A stretch of 64,000 nt of DNA from Marthasterias glacialis (lineage: Eukaryota > Echinodermata > Asteroidea > Forcipulatida > Asteriidae), in NCBI GenBank assembly GCA_911728455.2, contig OU452234.1, forward strand, positions 8,467,531-8,531,530, in the 5' to 3' direction. The notes beneath the pieces are model-generated. The model was not told where the DNA came from. It saw nothing but the letters and a program-made list of their open reading frames with translations, and did not search any database. A program made the translations under genes and the position numbers. Of this stretch, positions 50,101 through 56,260 are shown in pieces; positions within the stretch are counted from its first letter, which is position 1, and every line of letters starts with the position of its first letter.

Positions 50101-51443
50101 TACCCCCATTAACCCCCTCAGCCTGGGTTCATCCAGTCCACTGCATTAGTCATACCTAAATCTAAGGGACAATTCCTTAAAGTAGATGTACAGTATGTGT
50201 AAGAATCCATACACCCACAAGTGGTCTGCATCACCCGCATGGGTAAAACAAAGTGAGCCGCTCTGAGGTGCGCAACCTTTTTGTAGCATGGAACTGGAGT
50301 GTGGTTGACAACCAATAGGTGTATCAGTGTCATAAGTGTCGTAGCGTGTCATGACTGAGCGGTTTTGTGCACCGGACTCAAGTTCTGATGGTAAAGTCAT
50401 CGGGGTGTGGGTTCGAATCCCGGTCATGACACTTGTGTCCTTGAGCAAGATGCTTTACTATAATTGCTTCTCTTCACCCAGGGGTATAAATGGATACCTG
50501 CTAGGGTAGAGGTTGATATTGTGTTTGAAAAAGCCTTCAGAGCGCCACAGCAGCCCAGGGCTGTATACACCCCAGGGAGTTGAAAAAGACAACAGGAGTG
50601 TTATTCGCCCAATGACCAGGGCACTAATGTAAAGCCCATTGAGACGTTATTGTGAAATGCACTATATAAGAACTAGGTATTATTATTATCATTATTATAT
50701 AAGTGCAACCCACTATTTTGAAACCATGTTCCTTAAAATGGAGCCAAAATGGATCCAGCCTGAGTCAATATGATTCCACCTTTATTAAAAGTGCTACCCC
50801 AGTGTGCTTCCTGTGCAAGTAGTGGTGTCACGTTCTACCTTTAACATTCTTTTGGTACAAAATATTGAAGTAAATGTTGGAAAAGGCCGTCAGTGATTTG
50901 GTGCATGGTTGTTTGCTGCGCTCATTATGTATGCGGGTAGTTATACAGCAGGTCATAGGTTAGGATTTTGGCATTGAATCATTCAGGGAAAGTGCACTAA
51001 GATAGCATCTTTAAACTTTATCCCTTCAAAGTTGTCTTGATTAAACTTCAAGGATTATTTGTTTTATTTCAGTGTTATAACATTCCATTTGTTTTTGTCT
51101 CATTAAGTTCATCAGGGTTGCAGGCCGTCCATGAGGACTAAAGGTTTTTGCATTGCAGCCATTTTGTGTTTCTTCTAACGTGAGACTGGAAGGACAAGAA
51201 ACAGTGTGATGAAGATCTAATTGTATCCTTGGTATTTATTTCATCAAGTTGATTCCTGTATACACGGCATTTATCTGTGATTTCGTTTCAGGACTCGGAA
51301 GGTGACACAGCTCTTCATGATGCAATCAGCAAGAAGAGAGATGACATCCTATCACTACTACTAGACAACAATGCTGACATCTGCGTCACAAACAACAATG
51401 GTTTCAACGCTTTGCACCACGCAGCACTCCGTGGAAACCCCAG
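16863..51443 (+). CDS. MIB1: Mind bomb 1 E3 ubiquitin ligase, N-terminal 619 residues (12 exons; gene runs off the right edge)
   Basis: Exons: 16863-17115, 20265-20436, 21786-22020, 22855-22921, 24444-24577, 25375-25451, 26678-26864, 28363-28504, 30580-30713, 33962-34069, 34661-34858 and 51292-51443. They sum to 1859 nt, 619 codons plus two bases, with all phases matching. Domain order is MIB/HERC2 (about 20-83), ZZ zinc finger (about 88-133), second MIB/HERC2 (about 157-220), REP1 (about 258-323), REP2 (about 345-411) and ankyrin repeats from about 430. The protein aligns nearly without gaps to vertebrate MIB1, not MIB2. MIB1 ubiquitinates Delta and Jagged/Serrate tails so that the ligand is endocytosed and Notch is activated on the neighbouring cell. 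The MZM region binds the ligand N-box and REP the C-box. Later ankyrin repeats and the RING fingers are not found in 51444-64000, so the window holds roughly 60% of the protein. Confidence 0.96.
17116..20264. other. MIB1 intron 1
   Basis: Mostly unique AT-rich sequence. A SINE copy lies at 20023-20156. Short open frames here (such as 17436-17630 and 19213-19536) resemble no protein I know and have no codon or motif support. Confidence 0.6.
20023..20156 (+). repeat. SINE family S2 copy 1 (tRNA-like head, conserved tail)
   Basis: A degenerate tRNA-like head with GGTTGCAGGTTCAAATCC is followed by the tail TACCCAGTCAGTTTCCCTTG then TGGTTTATTGCTTG. The tail matches 37260-37316 and, inverted, 54916-54985. 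Confidence 0.72.
20265..20436 (+). CDS. MIB1: MIB1 exon 2: ZZ-type zinc finger
   Basis: Acceptor TTTTTCCACAG ends at 20264 and donor GTTGGT starts at 20437. Residues 85-141. Cys pairs 93/96, 108/111 and 117/120 plus His 126/127 and 130 form the ZZ finger ([28 protein letters not shown]). Together with the flanking MIB/HERC2 domains it forms the MZM ligand-binding module. It ends with AG, completed to Arg142 by exon 3. Confidence 0.95.
20829..20990. repeat. Repeat family E copy (TTCATAGAGCTGCTTAGCAG type)
   Basis: GGGCCCAAATTTCAAAGATCTGCTCA, an AGCAGAAATCAG segment and GGGCTAGTAACC match the general plan of the family seen best at 31482-31656. Confidence 0.5.
21786..22020 (+). CDS. MIB1: MIB1 exon 3: second MIB/HERC2 domain
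   Basis: Acceptor CCCTTCACAG ends at 21785 and donor GTAAGA starts at 22021. Residues 142-220: the basic linker EPRRKSKKI, then [40 protein letters not shown]. It ends exactly at a codon boundary (phase 0). Confidence 0.96.
22855..22921 (+). CDS. MIB1: MIB1 exon 4: linker after second MIB/HERC2 domain
   Basis: A 67-nt exon between TTTCTTTCAG and donor GTACGT. It encodes [20 protein letters not shown] then CLG, residues 221-242, matching the conserved MIB1 stretch that ends the MZM region. It was found by conservation and phase. Confidence 0.93.
23090..23113. repeat. Perfect 24-bp palindrome
   Basis: Two 11-base arms, TATCTTCCAGT and ACTGGAAGATA, flank TG. It sits at the edge of a CpG-containing repeat-like region (about 22960-23400) in MIB1 intron 4 whose - strand 103-codon frame has the look of repeat-derived sequence. 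Confidence 0.8.
23915..24095. mobile_element. Possible foldback element in MIB1 intron 4
   Basis: GGGAATAAAAGAGTAG with CGGTCTTA on the left is mirrored by TAAGACCTCGGTCCCC and TTTTTTATTCCC on the right, with CAGCTGCTTAAGACC and CAGCCGTTTAAGACC inside. Non-coding. Confidence 0.55.
24444..24577 (+). CDS. MIB1: MIB1 exon 5: start of REP1
   Basis: Acceptor TTGATTTCAG ends at 24443 and donor GTAACA starts at 24578. Residues 243-287: a variable [14 protein letters not shown] linker, then [20 protein letters not shown] and GGWTDGMFE, the first half of the first REP repeat. The exon ends in phase 0. Confidence 0.96.
24641..24813 (+). mobile_element. MITE family D copy 2
   Basis: Begins AGGTCTCGATCTTAAG and ends GGTTAAGATCAAAG. 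The internal GGGCAGGCCTTTGCTGGCC and GGGCATGCTGGCCAA blocks are shared with 56085-56260. In MIB1 intron 5, only 64 bp after the exon 5 donor. Confidence 0.87.
25070..25245. repeat. Repeat family E copy
   Basis: GCTTAGCAAATTGC, GGCATTTTGGTTGGCAAC and GCTGCTCAGCAAGG match the family best seen at 31482-31656. Confidence 0.55.
25375..25451 (+). CDS. MIB1: MIB1 exon 6: REP1 core
   Basis: A 77-nt exon between TTCTTGTAG and donor GTGAAT. Residues 288-312: [20 protein letters not shown] then YPSGN, followed by two bases of Arg313. It completes the beta-rich part of REP1. Confidence 0.95.
25770..25811 (+). pseudogene. Ghost copy of the MIB1 exon 7 acceptor and first codons
   Basis: The sequence from AAAGCT through the pyrimidine tract, CAG (ends 25796) and GTGGATGTTTGACCC closely parallels 26650-26692 at exon 7. 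It is cut at 25811 by a foldback element, and the matching continuation CCCTGCC resumes at 26359. With the element removed it reads R-W-M-F-D-P-A against R-W-T-F-N-P-A in the real exon. Homology is lost soon after. The short length leaves some chance of coincidence. Confidence 0.55.
25812..26358. mobile_element. 547-bp foldback transposable element in MIB1 intron 6
   Basis: Arms of about 95 bp (25812-25907 and 26262-26358) are inverted copies of each other, beginning TTGTTACAACTGATAATGTA and ending with its near-exact complement. CCC flanks both ends and may be the target-site duplication. The interior has short CACAGT and GAA repeats and further copies of an ATTATCGGTT motif. No protein is encoded. 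Confidence 0.8.
26678..26864 (+). CDS. MIB1: MIB1 exon 7: end of REP1 and start of REP2
   Basis: Acceptor GCTACCCTCAG ends at 26677 and donor GTAAAT starts at 26865. Residues 313-375: [12 protein letters not shown] closes REP1, a Ser/Thr/Gly-rich linker follows, then [20 protein letters not shown] and [12 protein letters not shown] open REP2. A short decayed copy of this acceptor and the first bases of the exon lies 0.9 kb upstream. Confidence 0.96.
26908..27178 (+). mobile_element. MITE family B copy 2, best preserved ends
   Basis: Ends CAGGGATGAGA and TCTCATCCCTG with TTAATG directly outside on both sides. CAGGG-type ends suggest the hAT superfamily (inference). In MIB1 intron 7, 43 bp after the exon 7 donor. 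Confidence 0.87.
27240..27450 (+). repeat. Repeat family F copy 1
   Basis: GTGCCACGCTCACCATTTTG, GACATTGATTTCCAAAATGG and CAAGATTATTGTGATGATGA are shared with 35545-35745. Two copies only; class unknown. Confidence 0.75.
28363..28504 (+). CDS. MIB1: MIB1 exon 8: REP2 core
   Basis: Acceptor ATCTGTTACAG ends at 28362 and donor GTAATA starts at 28505. Residues 376-422: [36 protein letters not shown], then a Ser/Gly linker. The donor is directly followed by the AT-rich 3' tail of a - strand LINE fragment. Confidence 0.95.
28507..29165 (-). mobile_element. 5'-truncated LINE (CR1/L2-like) fragment
   Basis: The - strand frame 29139-28627 encodes a reverse-transcriptase C-terminal region: [48 protein letters not shown] and [13 protein letters not shown]. 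This is the conserved end of CR1/Jockey-type ORF2. The frame is open for 170 codons. The element's 3' end is an AT-rich ATT-type tail at 28507-28530, directly after the MIB1 exon 8 donor. The 5' part, with the RT catalytic motif and endonuclease, is missing, so it cannot move. Confidence 0.88.
29551..30434. mobile_element. 884-bp non-autonomous TIR transposon
   Basis: CAGGGGTCGAAATT at the left and CATTTTGACCCCTG at the right are terminal inverted repeats. Subterminal GTAGCCCGCTAGCCGGGG-type and CCCTGCTGGCTAC-type sequences are also inverted. No transposase frame is seen. In MIB1 intron 8. Confidence 0.72.
30580..30713 (+). CDS. MIB1: MIB1 exon 9: helical lead-in and first ankyrin repeat
   Basis: Acceptor ATATTTTTAG ends at 30579 and donor GTAAGT starts at 30714. 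Residues 423-467: [18 protein letters not shown], then [20 protein letters not shown], the start of the ankyrin array. 134 nt plus one carried base make 45 codons, ending in phase 0. Confidence 0.96.
31482..31656. repeat. Repeat family E, best copy
   Basis: CTTGGCCCAATTTTTGAATT...CTGCTAAGCAGAAA, CAGGAAACCAGGCACAA, CATTTTGGCTGGTAA, GTGCTTAGCAAA and CAGCTCTATGAAATTGG. The two ends are roughly complementary, so this looks like an old foldback element. Confidence 0.65.
33378..33584. mobile_element. MITE with GTAGCGTAACCAGA termini
   Basis: AGTAGCGTAACCAGA and TCTGGTTACGCCACCT bound a 207-bp unit rich in G runs. Non-coding. In MIB1 intron 9. Confidence 0.75.
33962..34069 (+). CDS. MIB1: MIB1 exon 10: ankyrin repeat
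   Basis: Exactly 36 codons, residues 468-503, between CTGTCAACAG and donor GTCAGT at 34070. [20 protein letters not shown] is a canonical ankyrin helix pair and matches MIB1. The exon is symmetric (phase 0-0), so skipping it would remove one repeat without a frameshift. Confidence 0.95.
34661..34858 (+). CDS. MIB1: MIB1 exon 11: two ankyrin repeats
   Basis: Acceptor TTTCTTCAG ends at 34660 and donor GTACAC starts at 34859. Residues 504-569: [20 protein letters not shown] and [20 protein letters not shown] mark two repeats. 198 nt, symmetric phase 0-0. It has more CpG than its surroundings. Confidence 0.96.
35298..35320. repeat. Short interstitial telomere-like repeat
   Basis: CCTAACCCTAACCCTAACCC plus CTAA, nearly four copies of the metazoan telomere hexamer. 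It is too short and too deep within a gene to be a chromosome end. Confidence 0.8.
35545..35745 (+). repeat. Repeat family F copy 2
   Basis: TGCCACGCTCGCCATTTTTG, GACATTGACTTCCAAAATGG and CAAGATTATTGTGATGATGA match 27240-27450. Confidence 0.75.
37171..37316 (+). repeat. SINE family S2 copy 2, best tRNA-like head
   Basis: Bases 37171-37242 are tRNA-sized, with an A box (TAGCTCAGTTGGTAAAGCG), a B box (AGGTTCAAACCCC) and a 7-bp acceptor-like stem (GGCTGGA/TCCAGTC). The D and anticodon stems do not pair well and a common tail follows, so it is a SINE and not a tRNA gene. The tail reads TACCCAGTTGGTTTCCCTTG then TGGTTTATTCCTTG. Confidence 0.78.
37391..37567. repeat. Repeat family E copy
   Basis: CCTTGGCCAAATTTTATGGAGCT-type start, GGGAACCAGTGAGTTGCAAAC, GCCGGTAACC and CCCAATTCATAGG follow the family plan. 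Confidence 0.55.
38215..38498 (+). mobile_element. MITE family B copy 3
   Basis: CAGGGATGAAATTCCTC to CCACTCTCATCCCT. Nearly identical to copies 1 and 2 through ACAGTACTTGTACTGTATTT and GGTAGCCACCAAACCCTCCA. Confidence 0.86.
39995..40014 (+). repeat. Run of 20 G
   Basis: An uninterrupted G homopolymer in MIB1 intron 11. Its exact length is uncertain in any assembly. Confidence 0.85.
40410..40500 (-). repeat. tRNA-like SINE remnant, - strand
   Basis: The complement carries a B-box-like GGTTCCAATCCCACC and an A-box-like AGTGCAATCTTGCTGTGC region, about 50 bases apart. No complete cloverleaf. Confidence 0.45.
42290..43170 (+). repeat. About 100-bp repeat units in two blocks
   Basis: The unit holds TCTGGTACCCTGACAACCAA, then ACAAACGCTGAAAATAGGCA, then CCAGTCTTTCAAGAT. 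Units begin near 42292, 42393, 42988 and 43090. A non-repeat block (42500-42985) containing an AAAATCTCCC/GGGAGATTTT hairpin separates the pairs. Confidence 0.7.
43206..43229 (+). repeat. Run of 24 T
   Basis: Homopolymer tract. It may be the poly(A) end of a decayed - strand retrocopy, but no source is recognisable next to it. Confidence 0.85.
44385..44575. repeat. Repeat family E copy
   Basis: CAATTTGCTTAGCTTGAAC, TTACCAGCCAAAATGCATTG and CTCTCTGCTCAGCA fit the family plan in inverted order. Confidence 0.45.
44637..45776. repeat. 1.1-kb minisatellite, 23-26 bp units
   Basis: About 47 units of TAACCATGAGAGCTGCCCCC plus CTCT-type ends, with variants GTGAGCT/GAGAGCT, GCTGG/GCTGC/GCTAC and TAACC/TAGCC. 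Similar variants recur in runs, so sub-blocks were copied as multi-unit pieces. The - strand frame at 45349-45540 is only the repeat read as protein. Confidence 0.95.
46584..46740. repeat. Repeat family E copy
   Basis: CCTTGGCCAACATTCATAAAGC, ATGCTATTTTGGCCAGTAA and CATCATGAAATTG follow the family plan with loose inverted ends. Confidence 0.5.
47900..48275 (-). mobile_element. Frameshifted LINE ORF2 C-terminal fragment
   Basis: On the - strand, frame 48273-48052 reads [37 protein letters not shown], and an overlapping frame 48161-47910 continues with [23 protein letters not shown]. Together these are the typical C-terminal tail of non-LTR retroelement polymerases, split by a frameshift. Clearly dead. 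Confidence 0.82.
48390..48870 (-). mobile_element. LINE 3' end fragment
   Basis: The - strand frame 48864-48664 has [20 protein letters not shown] and [13 protein letters not shown], the 'GP-LW' end motif of many LINE polymerases. It is followed by a non-coding tail ending in ATGAATGAATGATG-type repeats near 48390-48420. 5'-truncated. Confidence 0.7.
49083..49248. repeat. Repeat family E copy
   Basis: GGCCCAGTTTCACAGAGCTGC, TCAGCAGAAACT, GAACCAGTCACA, ACTGGTAACC and GCGCTTAGCGAAAT match the family plan. Confidence 0.6.
49690..49852. repeat. Repeat family E copy
   Basis: AGCAGGAAACCAGTCA, GACATTTTGGTTGG and AAAATGCTATGCTTACTAA match the family plan; the ends are decayed. Confidence 0.5.
50346..50700 (+). 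repeat. SINE family S1, near-complete copy
   Basis: The tRNA-Ser/Leu-like head has complementary ends GTGTCATGAC/GTCATGACAC, A-box-like TGACTGAGCGG and B box GGTTCGAATCC. A body follows with TCCTTGAGCAAGATGC, GGATACCTGCTAGGGTAGAG and GCACTATATAAGAACTAGG, and it ends in an ATT microsatellite. The long variable-arm spacing fits a class II tRNA origin. Confidence 0.85.
51292..51443 (+). CDS. MIB1: MIB1 exon 12: ankyrin repeats; last exon in window
   Basis: Acceptor TTTCGTTTCAG ends at 51291 and donor GTATGT starts at 51444. Residues 570-619 plus two bases: [20 protein letters not shown] and [17 protein letters not shown]. It follows a 16.4-kb intron. It ends with AG, so exon 13 must start with a pyrimidine to give the Ser found next in MIB1. 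No such exon was found before 64000. Confidence 0.96.
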
Positions 51444-51777
51444 GTATGTTTTTTTTTTTATTTTATTCATTTTCATTTTTGTTTGCGTCAGCCTCATCCT
51501 ATCTGTGTTATATCAGACAACTGCGGAGGTACTTGCATTGTCGTCACTACTACACAAACAACATTCAGTGTCGTCACTCAGATTGGCAGACTACCAGCAT
51601 GTCGTTCTAGGGTATTTGCCAGTTACGTGTCCGAGCTGTTTTTAGGACCCTGCAGGCTACGCGGGAGAGCACTGTTTTGAAAATCACCTGCCAGGCATGG
51701 AGAAGTTGTTTTCTATTTCAGTTATAAGCCAACTGTGGCACATCCGCACATCCACAGAGTTGAGACCTTTGCTTATG

Positions 51778-51911
51778 AGTTCATAGCTCTGCTTAGCTGT
51801 AAAATGTTGACGCTTATTTGAAGTAGAAAAATGCTGAGCCTACGTCAGCATTATTTCATTGATTCACATAGAATTTTGTATTGGGCTTGGAACTTTCCAG
51901 CTTACTGGAAA
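51778..51911. repeat. Repeat family E copy
   Basis: AGTTCATAGCTCTGCTTAGC start and a decayed remainder. Located about 330 bp after exon 12. Confidence 0.4.
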
Positions 51912-52720
51912 ACTGAACTTTGTACCATGCAAAGTAATTTGCAAACTGTGTACATTTGTTGTTTAAAAGAATCTTTTTCAACTTGAAGTCAGAAATGACA
52001 GGTCCTGTTTTTAGCGCTTCATCAATTAATTGTTATTGATTAATAGCTATTTTTTGTGTACATGTTTAAGTGTGTGGAGACACCAACCCCTTTTTGTATG
52101 CAAAGTGTATACATTTGGATTTGATGCTAGAATACAATAGAATAAGAAATGTAAGCATAAGTTTGGGATTGTAGCTGAAGAATGACTACAGATATTTCAA
52201 AAAATAGTAAAGTGTTTTTATGATTCCCCCCCCCCCCCCATTTTTACATTTTGTGACTTTGCCACATTTCGTGTTTTTACATACATGAAGTTCCCTTGTA
52301 CTGAAGAACTAGTATTTGTACTCATGTACTGTACATTAGTCAGTGTATGATTCATGTGCACACATGTAGGATCATGTTTTATTCAAGAGTTGTCTTTTTT
52401 TCATCCATTTCTGTGGTTTGTTATTTCAAAATTAACAAGACTTCAAGTTTGACTGAAGCCTCTAAGGCCATTGCCTCCAGTGCCTTTGTCTTAGTGATGG
52501 TGCCTCTTCAAGTAAACTGCCTCTAGACATTTTTATGCCATGAAACAGGCATGCAACTTTTCCTCGGATCAGGTGATTTCCTCGTTTTTTCGCCTCACAC
52601 TCATGCCATTGAAAATTGAAAAACACTGCACAAAGTCTTGTAAAGACTGGAATTTCCTCGTTTTTTGTTAGGTCCAAGTTGCATGCCTGATGATAGAAGT
52701 TTCCTCTTTCCTGATGGAAA

Positions 52721-53112
52721 GTGACTTTGCTACTGCTAAAAGTGACTTTGCCACTGCTAAAAGTGACTTTGCCACTACTAAAAGTGACTTTGCCACTACT
52801 GAAAGTGACTTGCCACTACTTAAAAAGACTTTGCCATTACTTAAAGTGACATAGTCACTACTAAAAGTGACTTTGCCACTACTGAAAGTGACTTGCCACT
52901 ACTTAAAAAGACTTTGCCATTACTTAAAGTGACATAGTCACTACTAAAAGTGACTTTGCCACTACAAAATGTGACTTTGCCACTACTAAAAGTGACTTTG
53001 CCACTACAAAATGTGACTTTGCCACTACTAAAAGTGACTTTGCCACTACTAAAAGTGACTTTGCCACTACGAAAAGTGACTTTGCCACTATGAAAAGTGA
53101 CTTTGCCACTAT
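52721..53112. repeat. Minisatellite, about 21-bp units
   Basis: About 19 units of AAAGTGACTTTGCCACTACT-type sequence. A composite of several variants (including ACTTGCCACTACTTAAAAAG and GACATAGTCACTAC) appears twice, near 52800 and 52885, showing block duplication. The - strand VAKSLLVVAKSLF frame is the repeat only. Confidence 0.93.
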
Positions 53113-53620
53113 CGAATGTAGACTTAATTTCCTTGAGCCTGGATTTCTTTTTCGACCATGCATGTCACTCCTGTGAGTGGAAAAAGTGTTGTATTTTCAG
53201 TTTGAAACCAAGCAAAGAAGATTAGTTGTGTTTGCTGGATGGCTGTAGAATCACAAAGATGTTTGTAACCAAATGGTATTTTTCTATCTTTTTTTTTAAT
53301 GCATACTCTAGTTGTACCTACTGTTTAATTTACATGTATATCATTCCGTACATGGAAGAAAGACTGGTTTCCTCTACTTCGACGCAATTGTGTTCAAGGA
53401 ACTTTCTTATTGTATAAGACGTCTCGTACTTTAGCTAATGTCTGAAAACCATGACTAGTGGTGTGTGAGTCTTGATCAAAACGGGCCATCAGTATTAAAA
53501 CACCCACTTCAGTTCTAGCTTTTGAAATAATGGAACTACTTTGGATCAACACATGGCGTCAAGTTATCAGACAGAGCCTAAGCCTGAGCCAGAGCCATAT
53601 TTTGATGATAAGAGTTCCCT

Positions 53621-53750
53621 GGGGTGGATTTCACAAAACTAGTCCTAACTTAGGACTGGTCCTAACTTTTGACAATTCATGTAAGTTAGGACTAGTTACT
53701 CATCCTAACTCGAGATAAGACCAGTCCCAGCGCTTTGTGAAATCCACCCC
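53621..53750. mobile_element. 130-bp foldback MITE (GGGGTGGATTTCACAAA termini)
   Basis: Exact 17-bp terminal inverted repeats GGGGTGGATTTCACAAA / TTTGTGAAATCCACCCC. The interior has several copies of the self-complementary TTAGGACTAGTCCTAA-type motif. Confidence 0.9.
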
Positions 53751-54915
53751 TGGTTAATCAAGACTTGTGATAAGAAGCTATCTTTATGCACCAGAAGCTC
53801 TTGCAGACTAGTCCATTCTGCACAATGCCCTCCTGGGAACACACAAGAAATAATAATCCAGTGTCTTGCTCAATCTCTGTACATGTATATATTAGATGTA
53901 CATCATATGCCCCTCATTGAAGACGTTTGTTATCTGAGCATACATTAATTTACAGCCCACAATACTCTGATACCCTCTGGTAATGACTTTACTGTAAGCA
54001 CTTTTTACTCGAGTGGATCATGTCAAGTGCAGTTATTTAATTGGTAATGTGAAGGAAAAAGTGGGGGAATTTCTCGGCACACTTTCAGATCTGTCAATTT
54101 TGATGCACAGTTTTCAGGTTTTTGATTTTGGGGTTACTGGTGATCATTATTGAGTAATTTTTGAAGTGTTTTTGTTGTCTCGCTTTTTTTGAGGTTTTTT
54201 ATAATTTGGTTCACCTGATGGGAGAAATTTTTTTAATTTTGTGATGTGATCTTGGAAAGTTTGCATAGTGAACTTTTTTCATTTATACAAGACTACCCGT
54301 TTGTCTGTAGACGTGTAGACACCCAGGAAACATGAATAAACAGTTGGGTAAAAAGTTCAGAGTTCAAAAAGGGTTTTTACAAGTGGAGAGATTTCCAAGA
54401 TCACACATCCCATACACCAATCTTAGAAGAGCTGTTTTACACCACCGCAGCCATGGCCTCCGCACGCATGCATGACACAACACGCGCATATGTACCAATC
54501 AGCATGGAGGATTCACAGTGCGTGTGCCTCGACGCGCGCACGTGCAGTGGCCATAGTTGCAGTTGTGTAAGCGCCCATGAACAAGCTACTCGGATTAGTC
54601 TATATGATGAGGTAGTCAATCTTTCCTTTACCAATGAGTCCACATCCAACAAATTTCTACAGATGTCTTTTTGGCAGTAAACATTATATAACACCCAAGT
54701 AGATCCTTGTCATTTGATAAGGATTGGAGGTCGCGCGGCATTCATTATTCGCACCATTTCATGGCTGCGTCATGAAGCCTGCATTTTGGTACTATTCACC
54801 ATGCATTTTTCATTCCATCCTTTTTGCACTATTGCGCGCTAAACCACAATACACACAAAATGAAATGAGCGACAACAACAAAAGCAATTGCTTGAACTCT
54901 TTGTAAACTTTAAAT

Positions 54916-54985
54916 ATTAAGCAATAAACCACAAGGGAAACTAACCAGGTAAATTTTAATTCAATTTTCTTTGTTCACCCCATCT
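54916..54985 (-). repeat. SINE family S2 tail, - strand
   Basis: The complement reads ACCTGGTTAGTTTCCCTTGT then GGTTTATTGCTTAATATTT, the shared S2 tail. The head is not recognisable here. Confidence 0.65.
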
Positions 54986-55499
54986 GTAGTATGTCATGTG
55001 TACGAAAATTGCCCGTCACGCTAAGTTCTTATTCTGATTTTGAAATCTAAAAAGAGAATGTGCAATATCTCTGTAGGAGCATGCACAAAATCATTGACAA
55101 AACAAAAACTGTATGCAAAGTTTTCCTGAAAGTGTACTGACCTCATTTTAAGAATTGTTCACACAGTGGGCTGAATCAGTCAAGGAAAAAGACAGGCTTT
55201 AATATTACCATTTCAATTATTTCAATGAGCAAGTGAAAGCCGATAACTGATAACACATGATAATTATTGATAAGTTGAGGTAGCTGTATTCATTTATAAA
55301 CTTCATCTTGCAAATACATTGGCCGAAACAAAAGGTCCAAAGTACATCATCGCCATGCAGTGGAAGGCTGGTAGCTTTGCATTCCCAAGCCTCAAAGAAT
55401 GGTGATTATCGGCGAAACAAGTCAGATAAACTTGCTTGATTCAATTGTTTGAATTATCAGGTTGTAAAATCAAAAACATGTTTGGATGTTTTGGCATGT

Positions 55500-55620
55500 T
55501 ACGTTAGTGGTAAGCTCAGTGGGAAACTTTATATAGAAAGCGTAGCTGTAGATGATGGAAGGTCTTGGGTTTGATTCCTGCTTAAACAGCATGCTTCTGG
55601 ATTTTTCCGGGCAGGGTTTT
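55500..55620 (+). repeat. tRNA-like SINE remnant
   Basis: TTAGTGGTAAGCTCAGTGGG resembles an A box and GGGTTTGATTCCTGC a B box, about 55 bases apart, followed by TGGATTTTTCCGGGCAGGG. No full cloverleaf. Confidence 0.45.
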
Positions 55621-56084
55621 AGAATGCACAATGCATTATTATAATTATACATGCACGTAACTGTTAAAGAGCAAATCAAAGTGCAGTTAAAGGTTGTGGA
55701 AACAGACAATATATCAATTTGATTGTTGTAGGTCTTGGAATTACTCTAAAATAATGAATTCCACATGAAGGTTATCCACACGAGACATCATAAAAAACCT
55801 AACAATTATCATTCCTTCACCATGCACAGCCTTCAGTCTTTTAAATCTCTTGGTTTATGCATAAAGCACATTTAAATACTTTCTACCAAACTGTCAAACA
55901 GGCTGAATGAATGGTTCTCTGCAGAGGACATCAATTTAATGCTTGAACATGAAGTGAGCCCTCTCTTGGGGAATTCAGGCCAGGATTGTGATACAGTGTT
56001 TTTAGTGTAACATTTGTAGGTGCCAGGCTGCTCAGTTTGTAAGCATGACTGTTGCAGAAATCAATCTTTATGGTGTTGAAGTTC

Positions 56085-56260
56085 AGGCCTTGATCTTAAG
56101 AAAAATGGGGGCAGGCCTTTGCTGGCCAAATCAGAGAAATTGTACAAGGGCATGCTGGCCAAGTTGGTAGTGACAGTGCAATTTTTATGAAGGGCCTGCT
56201 GGCCAACTCAACAGGGCATGAGGCCAATGGCCTTGGTGGCCTCGGTTAAGATCAAGGCCT
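56085..56260 (+). mobile_element. MITE family D copy 3, best preserved ends
   Basis: Starts AGGCCTTGATCTTAAG and ends TTAAGATCAAGGCCT, an exact 13-15 bp inverted pair. The interior is nearly identical to 24641-24813. Confidence 0.9.

Larger units (their letters stand above)
34859..51291. other. MIB1 intron 11 (16.4 kb)
   Basis: No further exon is needed here, because exons 11 and 12 are adjacent in the protein. Contents: interstitial telomere-like repeat, families B, E and F, SINE S1 and S2 copies, 100-bp repeats, the 1.1-kb minisatellite, and two LINE fragments. Stretches 38600-39180, 39300-39900, 42000-42260 and 49320-49690 are less repetitive and somewhat more GC-balanced. No gene is supported in them. 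Confidence 0.7.

Noticed and set aside
52924-53163. - strand VAKSLLVVAKSL repeat protein
   Set aside because: Simple translation of the 21-bp minisatellite. No start context or flanking coding sequence.
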